DNA of 64,000 nt from Bisporella sp. PMI_857 (lineage: Eukaryota > Ascomycota > Leotiomycetes > Helotiales > Helotiaceae). How positions within the stretch are numbered: position 1 is the stretch's first letter; each line of letters begins with the position of its first letter. The position numbers and the translations under genes were made by a program. Below, in pieces: positions 1 to 11,727 of the stretch. Location of the stretch: the NCBI GenBank assembly GCA_021307315.1, contig JAJSPD010000009.1, positions 992,001 to 1,056,000 on the forward strand. The letters are read 5' to 3'. The notes below the pieces were generated by a model. It made no database searches. It saw nothing but the letters and a program-made list of their open reading frames with translations, and had not been told where the DNA came from.

Positions 1-54
1 GAGCACAAAGATCGAGAAATGAAAGTGAAGCAAGCATCTACATGTCGCAAATGC

Positions 55-1109
55 TCACCATAAAGCAGGCTCGTCGTACGCAGGGTCCGCAGGGTCTAGC
101 GGAGTTGTGAAGCTTTCGTAAGTAGCGTCGTTATCCATCGTCAAGGCTCCCATCTCTCCCACACTATCTTCTTGATTTTCGGTATTTCCTTCATCAATCT
201 CATGCACAGCCTTCATGTGCCTCATAAGTGACCGTTTGCGAAAGAAACCTTTTCCATTTGCCTTCTTGCATCCGTGGACTCTGCAAGGGAATGGCGTTTC
301 GTCATGCTCATCTCGCATGTGCTTCGTGAAAGCAGATCGGGACTCGAACATCATATCGGACTTTGCCCAATACCCATAGATATTAGTTGGTCGATACTTA
401 GAGCACCCTTCATGGGTACAGTGGGCGAAAAAACCAGTGTCAGTAGGGTTCCCACCGCCGCCGTATTGTCTATCATGGCCATCTACATGGTGATAATTGC
501 GTTGATGCTGGAGCAAGTGATCCTTCCTTGCAAAGCCATTTGGTGCTTTCCATTTTCTGCAAAGCGTACATGGCCATAATTTGGTTGGTGCGGAGTGTTT
601 ACTTCGATGTCGCACTAAGACATCGTATCTAGAAAACTTCGCGCCGCACACTTCACAAGTGTATGCATCATGTCCTGTCTCTTGGGCGTGATTTCCTAGA
701 TCTTCTTGCGCATTAAACTCCTCGTCGCATTCAGCACATGAGATAATCTTCTGGCCATTTCTGTGGCTGGAAGACGAAGTTTCCAGGTTGCCAGACGTAT
801 AATTTCTGTATAACGTTAGCCAGCGTCAATGGCTTCTAAGCAGTTTGCTACATACGGAAATTCCATAGATGACACATGTCTAGAGACGCTTTCATCGTGC
901 TGATCCAACGCAGCTCCATTCAAACTTTGAAGTTCTACTGTCGAGCCTTGTAGGGCCTGAGCCAAGGCTAGAGGCTCAAGTTCGGTGCTTGGAGTATTGC
1001 TAGATATACCCAACTCAATGCCAACAGATGTAGCTGGATATTGCATAGAAAATAAGTCCCCAAACGGGTAACGAACCTGGCCGCGATTGCATGAACTCGA
1101 ACACGACAT
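55..1109 (-). CDS. C2H2 zinc-finger protein, two exons
   Basis: Likely nuclear DNA-binding protein. I join exon 1109..856 to 805..55 across a 50-nt intron (GTATGT donor, GCTAAC branch site, ACAG acceptor), giving 334 aa. The C-terminal half holds a row of C2H2-like fingers: CAECDEEF..HAQETGH, CEVCGAKF..HRSKH, CTLCRKW..HQRNYHH, an atypical CTHEGC..HMRDEH and CRVHGCKK..HMKAVH. Long inter-cysteine inserts are typical of fungal fingers. The N-terminal 85 residues have no recognisable domain. The tail is acidic. The stop overlaps a GTGAGC sequence that could be a splice donor, so a further exon beyond the window edge cannot be excluded. Target genes are unknown. Confidence 0.75.
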
Positions 1110-2034
1110 ACATTCACGCCTTTTTTGTTAGCAAGTGTCTTTTTTTTTACTCACCTGGCGTCAGCCACCAGATATTCATCTATCCAACCAAAGTCATCCA
1201 TTTCGGTGAGATGTTTCAGCGTCAACCAACAAGAGACGCGGAAGCCTGCAGGCGAGCAGGGTTTGAGTTGTAGCGGGACAAAGCAGCAAGAGATTCGAAC
1301 GTAGCACAAGAAGAATAGCAAAGAAAAGTTGGTAGAGTGTTCCTCTAGGCAAGGCCATACACTTATCTTTCTGCTTGATGCTCTGCTCGCTGTTTTAACA
1401 CCGGATGGAAAGCACACAAGACATGAATCCCTGTAAAAATGGCGTGGATGCATTATGTAGAAAATCATGGCCATTCTGCCCGCCTTTTTTTATTGCTACC
1501 TACAGCTTGGGGGGATGCTTCCCCATCAGAACAACAGTGATAGACAGGGAACAGGAGTCGCTTTGGATTACGGAGATGGGAAAGAAGTTTTGCGTAGAGA
1601 AAGAAGTGAATTGAAGAAAAGAGACAGACAGGGACAGTGTTAGCCACAGCGGCTGTGCCTAGCCATCTCCTCATCTCTCCTTCTATTCAATTTTCTGACA
1701 ACATGTGTAGTGAAGAAGACAATTATTTGTAAAGAACATATTGAGAACTCATTATCATCAAACGGTTACCTACTATCAAGTACATGATCTACCACACCTT
1801 GCCTCCTCTTTGAATTTTACTCAATGCAACCAATATCTTTAAGTTTTGGGCATCAACTTGTGAATATTTGAACAAGATCGAGTCTCGAGGTAAGCGCCGT
1901 GGCAGTTTGTTTCCAATATAGCCCAAGGTGACTATGCACATAGCGCTATCGTGTTCTACATTACATGTTCATCTAGCATAAGTAATCTTCATATTTGTAC
2001 CAAGCTACCAATAAATACTGTTACGGAACGTGAG
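1110..2034. other. Intergenic, no gene seen
   Basis: This stretch is upstream of the C2H2 gene and downstream of the pepsin-fold gene. The only open frames are short, lack conserved motifs and often begin at non-ATG codons. It probably holds the C2H2 promoter. Confidence 0.5.
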
Positions 2035-3859
2035 TTAGGTGGGCATTTCGTGTGGAGAGCTATAGGCGTTTGCCTCGGGCACAAACGTTTCTGCGGGGTG
2101 CGGTGATTGTATGAAAGCCGATTTGCCATCTAGCTCTGACTTTATGTAAGAATTGGTACTGGCTGTGTACGATGTTGCCTGCGAGATTCGCGCTGCACAC
2201 GTAGTTCGCCGTCTTTTAAATATAAACCAAAATAATATCCCAAGACCGGCGAGCACTGCTACGCCTCCAACTACTATGGCAGCAATTATTCCTCCTCCCA
2301 GCTTTTTGCCAGCCTTAACTGTCGAGTCCTCTGGCACTGAGGCTTTAGTTTCGGTAGCGTAAGAAATCCCAGAAGCACTTGCAGGAGTGATAACACTAGC
2401 TATGTTGCCATTGCAGAATTCCTCCACGACATTGTTTTGGCTATCGACAGCTACAATGTCTTGTTTTGTCGTAGGATTGGCTGCCCATAATGTGAACTCT
2501 TGGGAGTCTTGGTTCAGCATAACATATGCTGCTGTTAAGAATTGACGACCAAGCATGGGGAGCTCATTTTGATTATCCTGCTGAATAGAATTTATGACAA
2601 GATCTTGTTCAGAGCCATTTGCAAACCATGCGCCAGTTGATTGATCAAGCATCAGATTTGGAACCACAAGTTGATCGTTTGGAATTCTGACAGAAAGACC
2701 CGAATCCAGTTGAAATGTAAGGTCACCTCTGAATCTTGAAAAGGCGTCAGTGGTTGATAATCACATATATGAAGCAATGTAGATGAACTTACGGTTTTCC
2801 TTTTCTGTAGATCATACCATAGTAATACAGCCCTAGAGTTCTATCGGTTGTGCGTCCGTCTGTAAGCTGCATAAATTCATAAAAGTATGGATCGGATGGA
2901 AGCGTCATTAAGTTTGGATAATCTGGAAGAACACATGCAATGAACGCTGCAGAATCAGATTGGCCCAGTAGGCTCACATCAGTGCCATTCGGGAAGTTGA
3001 GTGCCATGTTGGTGATAGCAACGAGCATGTTAGTAGCACAGGTGCTCTTTAGTTTTGACAGAAGGCTGGTGTAGTTCGGTCCGACAACCTTCGCGCCATC
3101 ATAACCTCCAAATATGAAGTTGCCTTCTAGTTGGGTGCTTTTAGTTCCACCGGCTCGACCCAAGAACATGGACCAAGATCGTGATGCTATCTGACCTGAA
3201 GACTTCAAGGTATTCAAAACTGTAGAATTTGAGCCAAGCCCCATAGCAACTTGGGGATGGTATCCTTGTTCACCCCAGCCAGCTAATGCAATACCCAGAG
3301 GGAGCTTCCCCAGTGTGACATTTGAATTCAAGGTCAAGTTGTCTGTAATATAATCACATTGTGGGAAATCTCACCCTCCAGCCGAAGGTGCATTATCGTC
3401 AGGAAGAGAATTTTTGGCTGCGATCCCACGAGTTGTTGACGCCAGCTGGTCGTATTGCCCTCCCCGATGTGTTATACAGGCCGATTTTGACTAATCATCG
3501 AAGCAAAGCCCATTTGTACCGTACAGAAATGAGTTGTTTAGAGGCCTATGATATGAGTAAGAACTGAACCCCGGAACTGGAGTTGCGTAGACATGTACCT
3601 GCCACTGGGGAAGGAATGCAAAATGTTGTTGCGGACTCCCAACAGATATATCCAGTCCTCTTGCGGTGTTTTGATTCGATAAAGTCACATTGCCTATGCG
3701 AATCGGAATAGGGGAAGGAGCGCAATTTGAAGAAACGAGAGAAGCTCTGTAGAAAATCACGAAGAACCATCTCCTAAAAACATGGGGGCCCTCCAGTAGA
3801 CTAATAACAGGCATCTCTAGGAATACGCTGAAAGCCTCGCATTCAACAAAAGGCATCAA
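2035..3859 (-). pseudogene. Pepsin-fold (A1-like) membrane protein with two in-frame stops
   Basis: The frame from 3859 to 2793 and then 2728 to 2035 (64-nt intron 2729..2792, GTAAGT, CTGAC branch site) reads as a fungal pepsin-like protein. It shows ARGLDISVGSPQQ, then CITHRGGQYD, ITDNLTL, ALAGWGEQGYHP, FIFGGYD and LPMLGRQFL. A single membrane helix (GGGIIAAIVVGGVAVLAG) precedes a basic cytoplasmic tail. The catalytic DTG sites are replaced (FLPQW at the first), so the fold is probably non-catalytic even when intact. TAG at 3491..3493 and TGA at 3371..3373 interrupt the frame while conserved-looking sequence continues in the same frame past both. An 87- or 177-nt intron could be forced to skip stops, but would use weak donors and delete family-like sequence. 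The signal peptide is poorly formed and the start is uncertain. Either a recent pseudogene or a transcript whose stops are recoded. Confidence 0.6.
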
Positions 3860-4645
3860 ACCACGTTTTTCTGATGATGGGAGAGACAGTTCAGCAGGCT
3901 AGGAGGATGTTCATCCCACCCCGAGTCCGTTGGGCAGCAGAATCAACATTTAGTTCAGCTTATAGGCGCAATTCGGAAGAGTTTGTGCTTCCTGCCACTG
4001 CCTATGGTCTGCGCTTGAAACCTGGTTTTTGACACTGATAGGGCGTGGTTATGACTGGACACGGAAAATGACCTACCTGGCGATATACCGTAACATATCT
4101 CAATAAGAGGCACTGGCACATACTAGTTCTCCCCTTCATGACTCGGTTGTGCCTAGATTGACATCGCTCATGTATCTATGCGATGCGGTCCCTAGAATGG
4201 AACGGAAGTACATGAAATCTCCAAAGCAAGGCTGCAAATATGTATAGGTAGTAAGAAAAGTTTGTGAATATTGCTTAAATAATCAAGGCCAACTGCTACC
4301 AAACTTGCGAGATAAAATTTGAGTTTAGGTGATTTTGTAATTGTCGGTCCGTCTCCATGCCGTATGAATATGACTGTTTGTTGTGATATACTGTTCCGTT
4401 GCCGCTTTTGGATTTGGACACATTCATTCAATACAACCTTTCTTACACTGACCCGAGGTTCTAGTACGTGTTACAGTGGGAGCAACTATCCGTGCTTAGG
4501 AACTGCTGCGAGAATCTCCCTCCTTTTGATCGCTTTTCAGAGCATGAGACGCCGCCTAGCCTAGCCTTTCCTTCTTCAATCCCACGAGATTTGACTTGGT
4601 CTAGTTCCCAAAGAGAAACACACCTTTTTCTGATTGTTGTGGAAT
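3860..4645. other. Divergent intergenic region
   Basis: This separates the 5' ends of the pepsin-fold gene and the GT61 gene and should hold both promoters. No gene or RNA was recognised. Confidence 0.45.
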
Positions 4646-6103
4646 ATGCCCCATCCAAGTACGTTGCAATGGCGTCGCAGAAGAGTTTTTGTTACTGCTA
4701 TTTATCTGCTTCTCCTGGTCACCACTTTCACCATCTATCATCCACTAGAGCATCAACTTCGCAACCACTTCCCGGGATCAAAGCAACCCATTGCAGACGC
4801 CAAGTGCTCCAATCGTGATGCAGCTCATGGCGATCACAAGCTAGAATTAGCTCGAGAGTATCGTCTCCAGCCTCACGAAGCTCCAGCCTGTGCGGAGAAG
4901 TTTGGACATCAGTACCTGGAAAAGTTCCGTGATAATCTTATAGGATATTGCACTTCTGACTCTTCCTTCAACCTGACATGTTTTCATAGTAGAATGCTGT
5001 CTAGCTCCGAGCTAGACTCGTTCTGCTTTGGAAGGTCAGCAGTCTTCGATCCCACCCAAAAGAGATTCAGGCTAGGCTTTCATCCAAGAACGTTGAGCAA
5101 AAAGGAAACCTCAGAAGGGATCCCTCAAATTAACGCGCTTCGAACTTACTGGTACGAAACCGGACCAGGCGTCATCTTCAAAAACGCTGTAACATTAGAT
5201 TCGAGCCTTGAGCCGACGAAGTCGGGATCAAATTTTACCATCTTGATCAAGCGCGAGATAGCAGACAACACATGGCATGCCTTGATGGAGATTTGGCCAT
5301 TGACTATGACTATCGATGTTCTTCGGATGACCATGGATCCCGCTACAAGTGCTCCATTCTTTGAGGTTAGAGATGCAAAAAATACTCGTGTAGTTATCGT
5401 CGATAACCTCGACGATGGGCCATATTTTGATTTATGGACACTATTTGCCGAAAGACCACCAATTAGATTGAAAGATGTTCCCGACAGAGCAGAGCTTGAG
5501 AGCCTTACAGTTCCTCTCCCCGGATCTTCAAATCCCATGTGGTCGGGTGAATGGGAGCCTCATTCTTGTGTTCAATCGGACTTGTTACGTACTTTCTCAC
5601 AGCGAATCCTCGGCTTCTATAAGATCGGTACCCAGAGACAACACAGCGAGAAGCTTATTCTCACATTTCTAGATCGAAAGAAGAACCGGCGTATCCATGA
5701 ATCATCATCCTATCTTAAAGAACTTCAAGCTATGCTTCCGCATGTGGAGATCCAAGTCGTGGATTTTTCAATCATTCCGTTTTCAGAACAACTTCGCGTC
5801 GTGCGTGGAACGGATATCTTAGTCGGGGTTCACGGTGCAAGATTGACACATGGGTTGTTCTTGAAGGAAAACTCAGTCATGGTGGAGATTCCGCCAGAAA
5901 ACTTTTATCACAAAGGCTTTCGCAACCTGGCTGGCCTTGCAGGCCATATATATTTCAGTGCGCATGGCAAGGCCCTTAATGGAACTAAAGGAGACTGGCA
6001 GAACGAAGATGTCGCATTTGAAAAAGAACGGTTTATGGAGCTGATCCAGGTTGGTGTGAAGAGCTTGTACAACAGAGGCTCGTGGAATTACGATGTAAAT
6101 TGA
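4646..6103 (+). CDS. Glycosyltransferase family 61 (EOGT/DUF563-like), type II membrane protein
   Basis: Single-exon 485-aa protein. The first ATG in frame is at 4646; the frame is open further upstream but only with TTG codons. A short basic N-terminus (RRRR) is followed by one hydrophobic segment at about residues 17-35, the type II topology of a Golgi glycosyltransferase. The luminal part shows the GT61 pattern: the CFGRSAVFDP region, VVIVDNLDDGPYFDLWTLFA, SVQSD-like SCVQSDLLRTFSQRIL, then the nucleotide-sugar motif LVGVHGARLTH at about residue 392. Family members move xylose or GlcNAc to glycans or to EGF-like domains; the substrate here is unknown. Oddity: most relatives have GAGLTH, whereas here the second Gly is Arg (codon 5840..5842). 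Confidence 0.85.
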   Translation: MPHPSTLQWRRRRVFVTAIYLLLLVTTFTIYHPLEHQLRNHFPGSKQPIADAKCSNRDAAHGDHKLELAREYRLQPHEAPACAEKFGHQYLEKFRDNLIGYCTSDSSFNLTCFHSRMLSSSELDSFCFGRSAVFDPTQKRFRLGFHPRTLSKKETSEGIPQINALRTYWYETGPGVIFKNAVTLDSSLEPTKSGSNFTILIKREIADNTWHALMEIWPLTMTIDVLRMTMDPATSAPFFEVRDAKNTRVVIVDNLDDGPYFDLWTLFAERPPIRLKDVPDRAELESLTVPLPGSSNPMWSGEWEPHSCVQSDLLRTFSQRILGFYKIGTQRQHSEKLILTFLDRKKNRRIHESSSYLKELQAMLPHVEIQVVDFSIIPFSEQLRVVRGTDILVGVHGARLTHGLFLKENSVMVEIPPENFYHKGFRNLAGLAGHIYFSAHGKALNGTKGDWQNEDVAFEKERFMELIQVGVKSLYNRGSWNYDVN

Positions 6104-7029
6104 AGTTGCCTGGTTCCAATCCTTGGATGTAATTGAGGTTAAATAAAGATGCAAAGGAAAATTCGATGATGCATGGCTGTGTTGGAACTTAACGACGGGC
6201 TCTGGCGTATTAGAGCTGTTGCAATCATGTGCTGTATGGCTGCAGATTATTTACACTCAGCTTACGTGTCTGCGCAACATATAGCCAAATGATACAGACG
6301 AAGCATTGACAGCCAAGGCATAGGTTGGAAAAGAAAGTCGGGGACTGAAGAGCCGTTTTGTTAGGGCCCGGGGAAGGCGTGTCCATGGCTTTTCCTTCCT
6401 CAACTATGTCACCGGGGGAAGAAGTCGCTATGCCACTGGCGCCTTCAATTGCTCATGCAGGGGCTCATGGAAGATTGGATCATGATCAACATGGTATTGT
6501 TGGCTGCTGGCGATGAACTCAGTTTTAGATGTCAAATAGTTAACCGTTCACAAGCTAGGTTGGGAAGTGCAGAAATTGAGATACCAACAATCTCTCCATC
6601 GATAGTCCTATGCGTGAAGTCATCTGCCATCGAATCGAAAGACACCTAAGACAATACCTGCTGCAATTACCAAAACCCCGGCAAGGAAACAGGACATAAC
6701 CACGCAATTATGATTTGAGAGATGTTAGTATATATTCATATTGTTGTCAGCCATTAGAAAAACAAGTAGAACCACTTTTAACTGGGTGTTCGCTTGTACA
6801 ACAGATACCATCATTTTCGACCAAGAAAAGCGATAAGATTTAAAGAGTCCAGAAACGCCCCCCACTTTCTAGGTTGTCGTCAACACGCCACTAAACAAAC
6901 ATATTAGGAAAAAAGATTTTTAAATCAAAGATTTTTCTTTCTGAGCCCATGCTGATAAAGGTTCCCCCCCCAAAAAAAAAAAAGCAAAAAAGGTGTTCTA
7001 TGATCATGGTGAGCCATGATCCGCAGTGT
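6104..7029. other. Intergenic between GT61 and tRNA-Phe
   Basis: No gene seen. A C8 run followed by A12 lies near 6965-6984, just downstream (transcript sense) of the tRNA gene on the minus strand. Read on that strand it is a T-run, and may include the RNA polymerase III stop signal. Confidence 0.4.
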
Positions 7030-7119
7030 TGCGGCTTCTGTGGATCGAACACAGTGCCTCCAGATTAGCTGTCTGAAGTTGGCTTCAGTCTGGCGCTCTC
7101 CCAAGTGAGCTAAAGCCGC
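7030..7119 (-). tRNA. tRNA-Phe (GAA) with 17-nt intron
   Basis: The minus strand folds as a tRNA. The acceptor stem is GCGGCTT/AAGCCGC with discriminator A, the D-stem GCTC/GAGC, the anticodon stem CCAGA/TCTGG and the T-arm CTGTG-TTCGATC-CACAG. The anticodon loop is CTGAAG-A with anticodon GAA, split after position 37 by a 17-nt intron (7066..7082). The intron contains TTCAG, which can pair with the anticodon CTGAA, the usual arrangement in eukaryotic pre-tRNAs. Compared with yeast tRNA-Phe, position 15 is C instead of G and position 48 is A instead of C, so the 15-48 Levitt pair is altered. The gene is otherwise complete. Confidence 0.93.
7066..7082 (-). other. tRNA-Phe intron
   Basis: 17-nt insertion one base 3' of the anticodon, the canonical eukaryotic tRNA intron position. 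It would be removed by the tRNA splicing endonuclease. Confidence 0.85.
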
Positions 7120-8825
7120 TTGGTTGTTCTTGAAATCCGAGTTGCTTATGCGATAATATACAGCAGCAGGAAATGATCCATACGTGAAGCTTTCATTGGA
7201 CTGTACCGTGATTTTTTTTTCTAAGCGAGGTGGGGTATGGCTGTTGATCGAGGTTGTACCACAACGGGGCACACGCGTCGCGGTTGCCTGCCCTCTGCAC
7301 AGATTGATCATTCAGACTTCTACACGCTCTTGTACAACATGTCAACTCGCGTGAAGCCCCCAGGTCACGTGTCAAAATACTGACGCTCTGATAGTGATGT
7401 TGTCTTATCAGTGAAAGAGGATTGTTGAAAAAAAGGCAGAGGTACGAACCAGTGAATCCTAAAGATGAGTATCGAAATCAAATCTACATCACTGAAAAGA
7501 AATGACTCATGGGAAATTGATGATACTTCTAGGGGATCTTGGAGGAATGTTTACAGGTTGCTTAGTAAATCTCAACCTAAATCTCCACCTACTGTACATA
7601 TATTAATGCTGTCATACTCTACCATAACCTCGCTGCTCCATGCGTCCATATAATTTTTGGCCATTGTATTATCCCGGTTGCGCCTTGTAGTTGCCCACTG
7701 CTATCCATCACATATGGTAGTCAAAGTGAATACTCTATTGCGCTATATTCTTTGGGGCTACTCTCGGCTAGTCTTGATTGTCACCCAAAAAAATAAGTGC
7801 TTTCCTGTCTTCCCATCAACTTTTTCCAGACTTTCGCGCAGCTTACAGCTAATATTCAAACATCATCAAGCTTAGAGGAAATTTCGAATCATTAACACGA
7901 TATAGCTTAAGAAATTAACATTTGATCTAAAATGATTCTGAATCTTAAACTCAAAGCTTCAGTATAGGCGAAGAAAAGAACCGTAACCTGCGTCAATTTC
8001 TCCTATTTGTGAATCAAGTTGTACTAGTATTATCAGCACCTGCAAGCGTGCCTCAATACGGATACATGGGTCATAACCAGCGGTGTAAACCCAGAACAGT
8101 ATCAGGGATCAAAAGACAAGCAGAGCCCGGATGCGGGCTGCCTCATGGACCATCTACAAAAGCATCACAGATATAAGAGATCACAAGGACATAATTATAC
8201 TTCGCCTTCTTAAAATATCTGAGCAGACATGTAGAGCAGTCTTGCTCATTCCCGCCAGGAGCCAATACCAAAGATGATTAAGTTCGTTTTCATTCAAAGC
8301 CACGGCATAAGCATCAACGAGCACCTGCCCCTGAAGGCTGCTCTCATTGTCTTGAATTTGCTGTAGCATCTGGGAAAGCTATGGAGATAGGTAATTTACA
8401 ATCATGCATTTCCTTCCCGCTTCGAAGCACCAAGCCTGTAAAAATGGGTCACGCTCACGCAGGAGAGATGCTGTTTCTCATCCCATGCCTCAGGCTACCA
8501 TCCACATTCCTCTATACCTCTTGTCTGGTAAGAGGAAAAAACGTGTGGGGCCACACTTTGTTTGAAATTTGGTTTCTCCGCCATGCCTGGCATTCAATGC
8601 AAGGTGCCAGAGAATCCATACACATCATAAATGGATATGGTAGGAAGCTGATGCAGTGATCTTGGCATGTGGACAACCCGGAAAAAAAGTCCTTTTTAAT
8701 GTACATAATTTTGTCGTATCTCGTGGAGGGGTATGGTACAAGCGAGGTTGATGATTGCTGATTAGGTATCTTTGAGGATCATATATGCCTGGGTTGTTGG
8801 AAAAGTAGGAAATCACTTTCTGCCA
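7120..8825. other. Intergenic, no gene seen
   Basis: 1.7 kb between the tRNA and the 3' end of the BDF1-like gene. Open frames are under 100 codons and show no family motif. Confidence 0.45.
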
Positions 8826-11727
8826 CTATTCTTCCTCTGAAGAAGAGTCATCACCACTGGACTCTGGTTCGTCAGGTTGCTCAACGGCTAGAAAGTAGGT
8901 TAGCCCGTGTGTAATGACCAATAAATAGTAATAAAATGTCCAAACTCACTTGGCATGACCCCGGGCAGGACAGGTTCCTGAGAACCAGAACCTTGTCCTA
9001 GTTTGTGCTTGAGGAGCTCAATCTTAGCTTCTTGCTCTACCTTACTCATAGGCTTGTGCTTCTTTGGCTTAGAAACTGGTTGTGCTGGTTTTGGTGGCTC
9101 CTCAGACTTAAAGAGTTCCTCCTTGGTTTCCTTCTCAACCTCAGGGACAAATTTCATGATCATATCATAGATCTTCCAGAGAATAGGCTCCGAGATGGTA
9201 TCAATATCCAATTCCATCTCTCCATCAGAGTCCTGTGATTCAACGTTAGCCCAGTTAAAGTGAAATTGTAGATGAAACCTACATTGACCACCTCTGGATT
9301 GACCTCCCTAATCATTTCAATCACATCCGCCGCCGCCTCGTCTGGTAATCTACCAATACCTCTGGAAATTATCTCCTTCTCAATGGTGTTTAATTGCTTC
9401 TTACGAGGGCCGCCTTTCTTAGTTGACTGTGCTGGTTTCTTAGCTGGAGCTGACTTCTTGGCACCCTTTGCAGGTTTGGACTTCTTTGCCTTTTTGGCAG
9501 GAAGTGCAGGCGTCTCCTCAATTTTAGATTTGAGAAATTCTACCATATCCTGTTGCATTTTCAGAATATTAGGATCGGTCTTCTTGTTCGCCATTAGTGT
9601 GATTAGCTTAGTCTGCTCCTCAATCAATCGCATTGATGCAACGCTAGCGGCAGCGGCAGCGCCAGCAGCCACAGGCCCCTCATCATCCTCTTCCTCTTCG
9701 CTTTCGTCTTCCGAATCCCCATTGATTGATGGACTTTGCACAGCTGGAGTGTGATCAATAATATACTGATCCTTCTTTGCCCATAACTCATTGAACAGTC
9801 GTTGGAATGATTCTCCCATCGCACGAACTGGGTTTCCAGTAGGATTGAACCTGAAGCAGTTTGCAATGATCAGCTTGATGTCCGACTCGAAATCCTTTGC
9901 TCGTGTATATTGGCCTGCATTGAGCTTATCTGTAACGGTAGAGATGTCCATAGGGCTTTTAATGACGGAGTGGTAATGAGGGATGCCTAGAGCAACAGGG
10001 TCTACTGGTTGCATGAAAGGATTCATGAAGAGACCGTTCTTAGGCTTATTAAGCTCAGCTAGAACTACATCCTCACAAAACTTGAGCTCCGGCGCGAATT
10101 TTTTATTCTTGGGTCTGGCAGACGAATAGAGAATATCCTTGTTTTTGGGAGGGTGAATCTGTCGCTTTGGTCGACCTCCATCGTCTTTAGTAGAATCACG
10201 CCGGATGAGTGGGAGATTCGTGTTTGGGTCAAGAGGAAAGGTCTGGCCTGGAGCTACCTCAGGCGTGGTTGTGTTGACCCTGGAGGGCTTTCGTGCCGCA
10301 GCACCGTCTTCAGCAGCAGCTCTCCTCGCGGGCTTCTTTGGCACCTTAGGGACAGGTGCTGGCGGTTCAGGGCCTATGCTAGCTATCTTGGATAGGGTAG
10401 CCTCCACAAAAGTCACAGCCTGCTTCGCGATATTGTGCTCTGGTCCATTGAACAGGGCTGCGTTGCTGTGAATCAAGTTGAGGTCTACTTCGAGGCTCGC
10501 CGTAGATGTATACTCTTGATCTTCTAGCTTCTTGACTATGAGGTCAAGATACATTGGGTTGGGGACTTTCGCAGCATATGCAGCAGCGAAATCTGGCCAT
10601 TTGATGTGAACGGGATCTTTGAAATTTCTTCCCGCAGCTGAGCGTGATCCATTCCTCAAAACTTTGATGATTTCTTTGCTTGCGTATGGAGTGATCTGCT
10701 TGGGACTAGACACACTCGTCTCAGCCGCGTTCGGGGTCTCAGCTTGTATAACTGTAGCAGATTCCTCGCCCTTTGCAGTAGTCTCCTTACTCACATCCAC
10801 TGCGTCTCCGGTCTTTACACGTTTAGCAGAAGGCTGAGTCTCAGTATCGTCTTCGCGCTCCCGGGATACCTTGGCTTGCGATGCAGGCACATCGGCCATC
10901 TCAACATCCTCACCTTCCAGGCTTCCTTCCGCTTGTGTTGACGACGCATTCGCATTTGCAGGCTGTGGCTCATTCAGCGGTGAGCTTTCTGTTGGTGTCT
11001 TCGTCTTCATCTTAGTATCTTCGTTTTGCCCATTGACTGCTTCTGGCGATGTGGTTTCGTCTTTCACAGGTTGATCTGAGATTTCAGGCTGCACTATGGG
11101 TGCTCGAGACGAGACTGACTTAGGATCCAAAGTTTCCGTGTGTCTTATATCAGACTCTTTGGCGTCAATGATAGGAGGTATTGTAGATGGCGCAGTTTTA
11201 TTATCGAGGGCAGACTCAATCGCACTATCATTTGCAGCGTTGATTGCAGATTCTATAACGGTAGAAGGTACCGGCTGCGGATCACCAAATATTGGATCGT
11301 TGAGCGAGGAATTTGTTGCGATTGCTGCTGTGTTCTCTTGTGACTCCGCTGAAAGGCTTTGATCGGCTTTAAGGTCTATCGAAGGATCTGTGTTAGACTG
11401 CGTGTCAATAGGTGAAGAACCTATTGTTTGATTCGACAAGTAGGCATCAGCATTATTGCTGTTGTGAGTCACGGTCTCCGAGATGGGATTGTTCAATGGT
11501 GAGGCTTCGAGACTCAAAGCAGATTCAGAAAGTGCGGCATTGGATTCAAGGCTAGCGTCATGGTGAATTGAAGTTCTGGTAAATTCATTTGATAAATACG
11601 TATACAAAAATGAGGATGGAGGAAAGGAAAGGAGTGCGACCAAGACTCACCCGTTGATTTCTAAATCCGAAGCCACGGGCGACGTCTTTCGCTCAAATGC
11701 GACCCCTTCTGCGTTCTGTGTCGCCAT
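8826..11727 (-). CDS. BDF1: Double bromodomain/NET protein, BDF1 type (BET family)
   Basis: Reads acetylated histone H4 and links chromatin to TFIID and remodelling. Four exons: 11727..11651, 11575..9283, 9232..8950 and 8887..8826. The introns are 75, 50 and 62 nt with GTGAGT or GTAGGT donors and GCTAAC branch sites in the last two. Product 904 aa starting MATQNAEG. Residues 1-320 are a low-complexity Ser/Ala/Asp-rich region with a KRVK basic patch. Bromodomain 1 is at about 320-420 (SNAALFNGPEH). Bromodomain 2 is at about 520-630 (HYHSVIKSPMDISTV, NCFRFNPTGNPV). Next come an acidic run, a lysine-rich segment and a NET domain (about 735-800). NET is complete only after joining across the 9233..9282 intron (EVVN then DSDGEMELDIDTIS). 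It ends in a Ser/Glu tail (SSSEEE). Family assignment is firm; the BDF1 symbol is by similarity. Confidence 0.9.

Noticed and set aside
9272..9754. 160-codon plus-strand frame inside the BDF1-like gene
   Set aside because: Antisense shadow of the lysine-rich and NET coding region.
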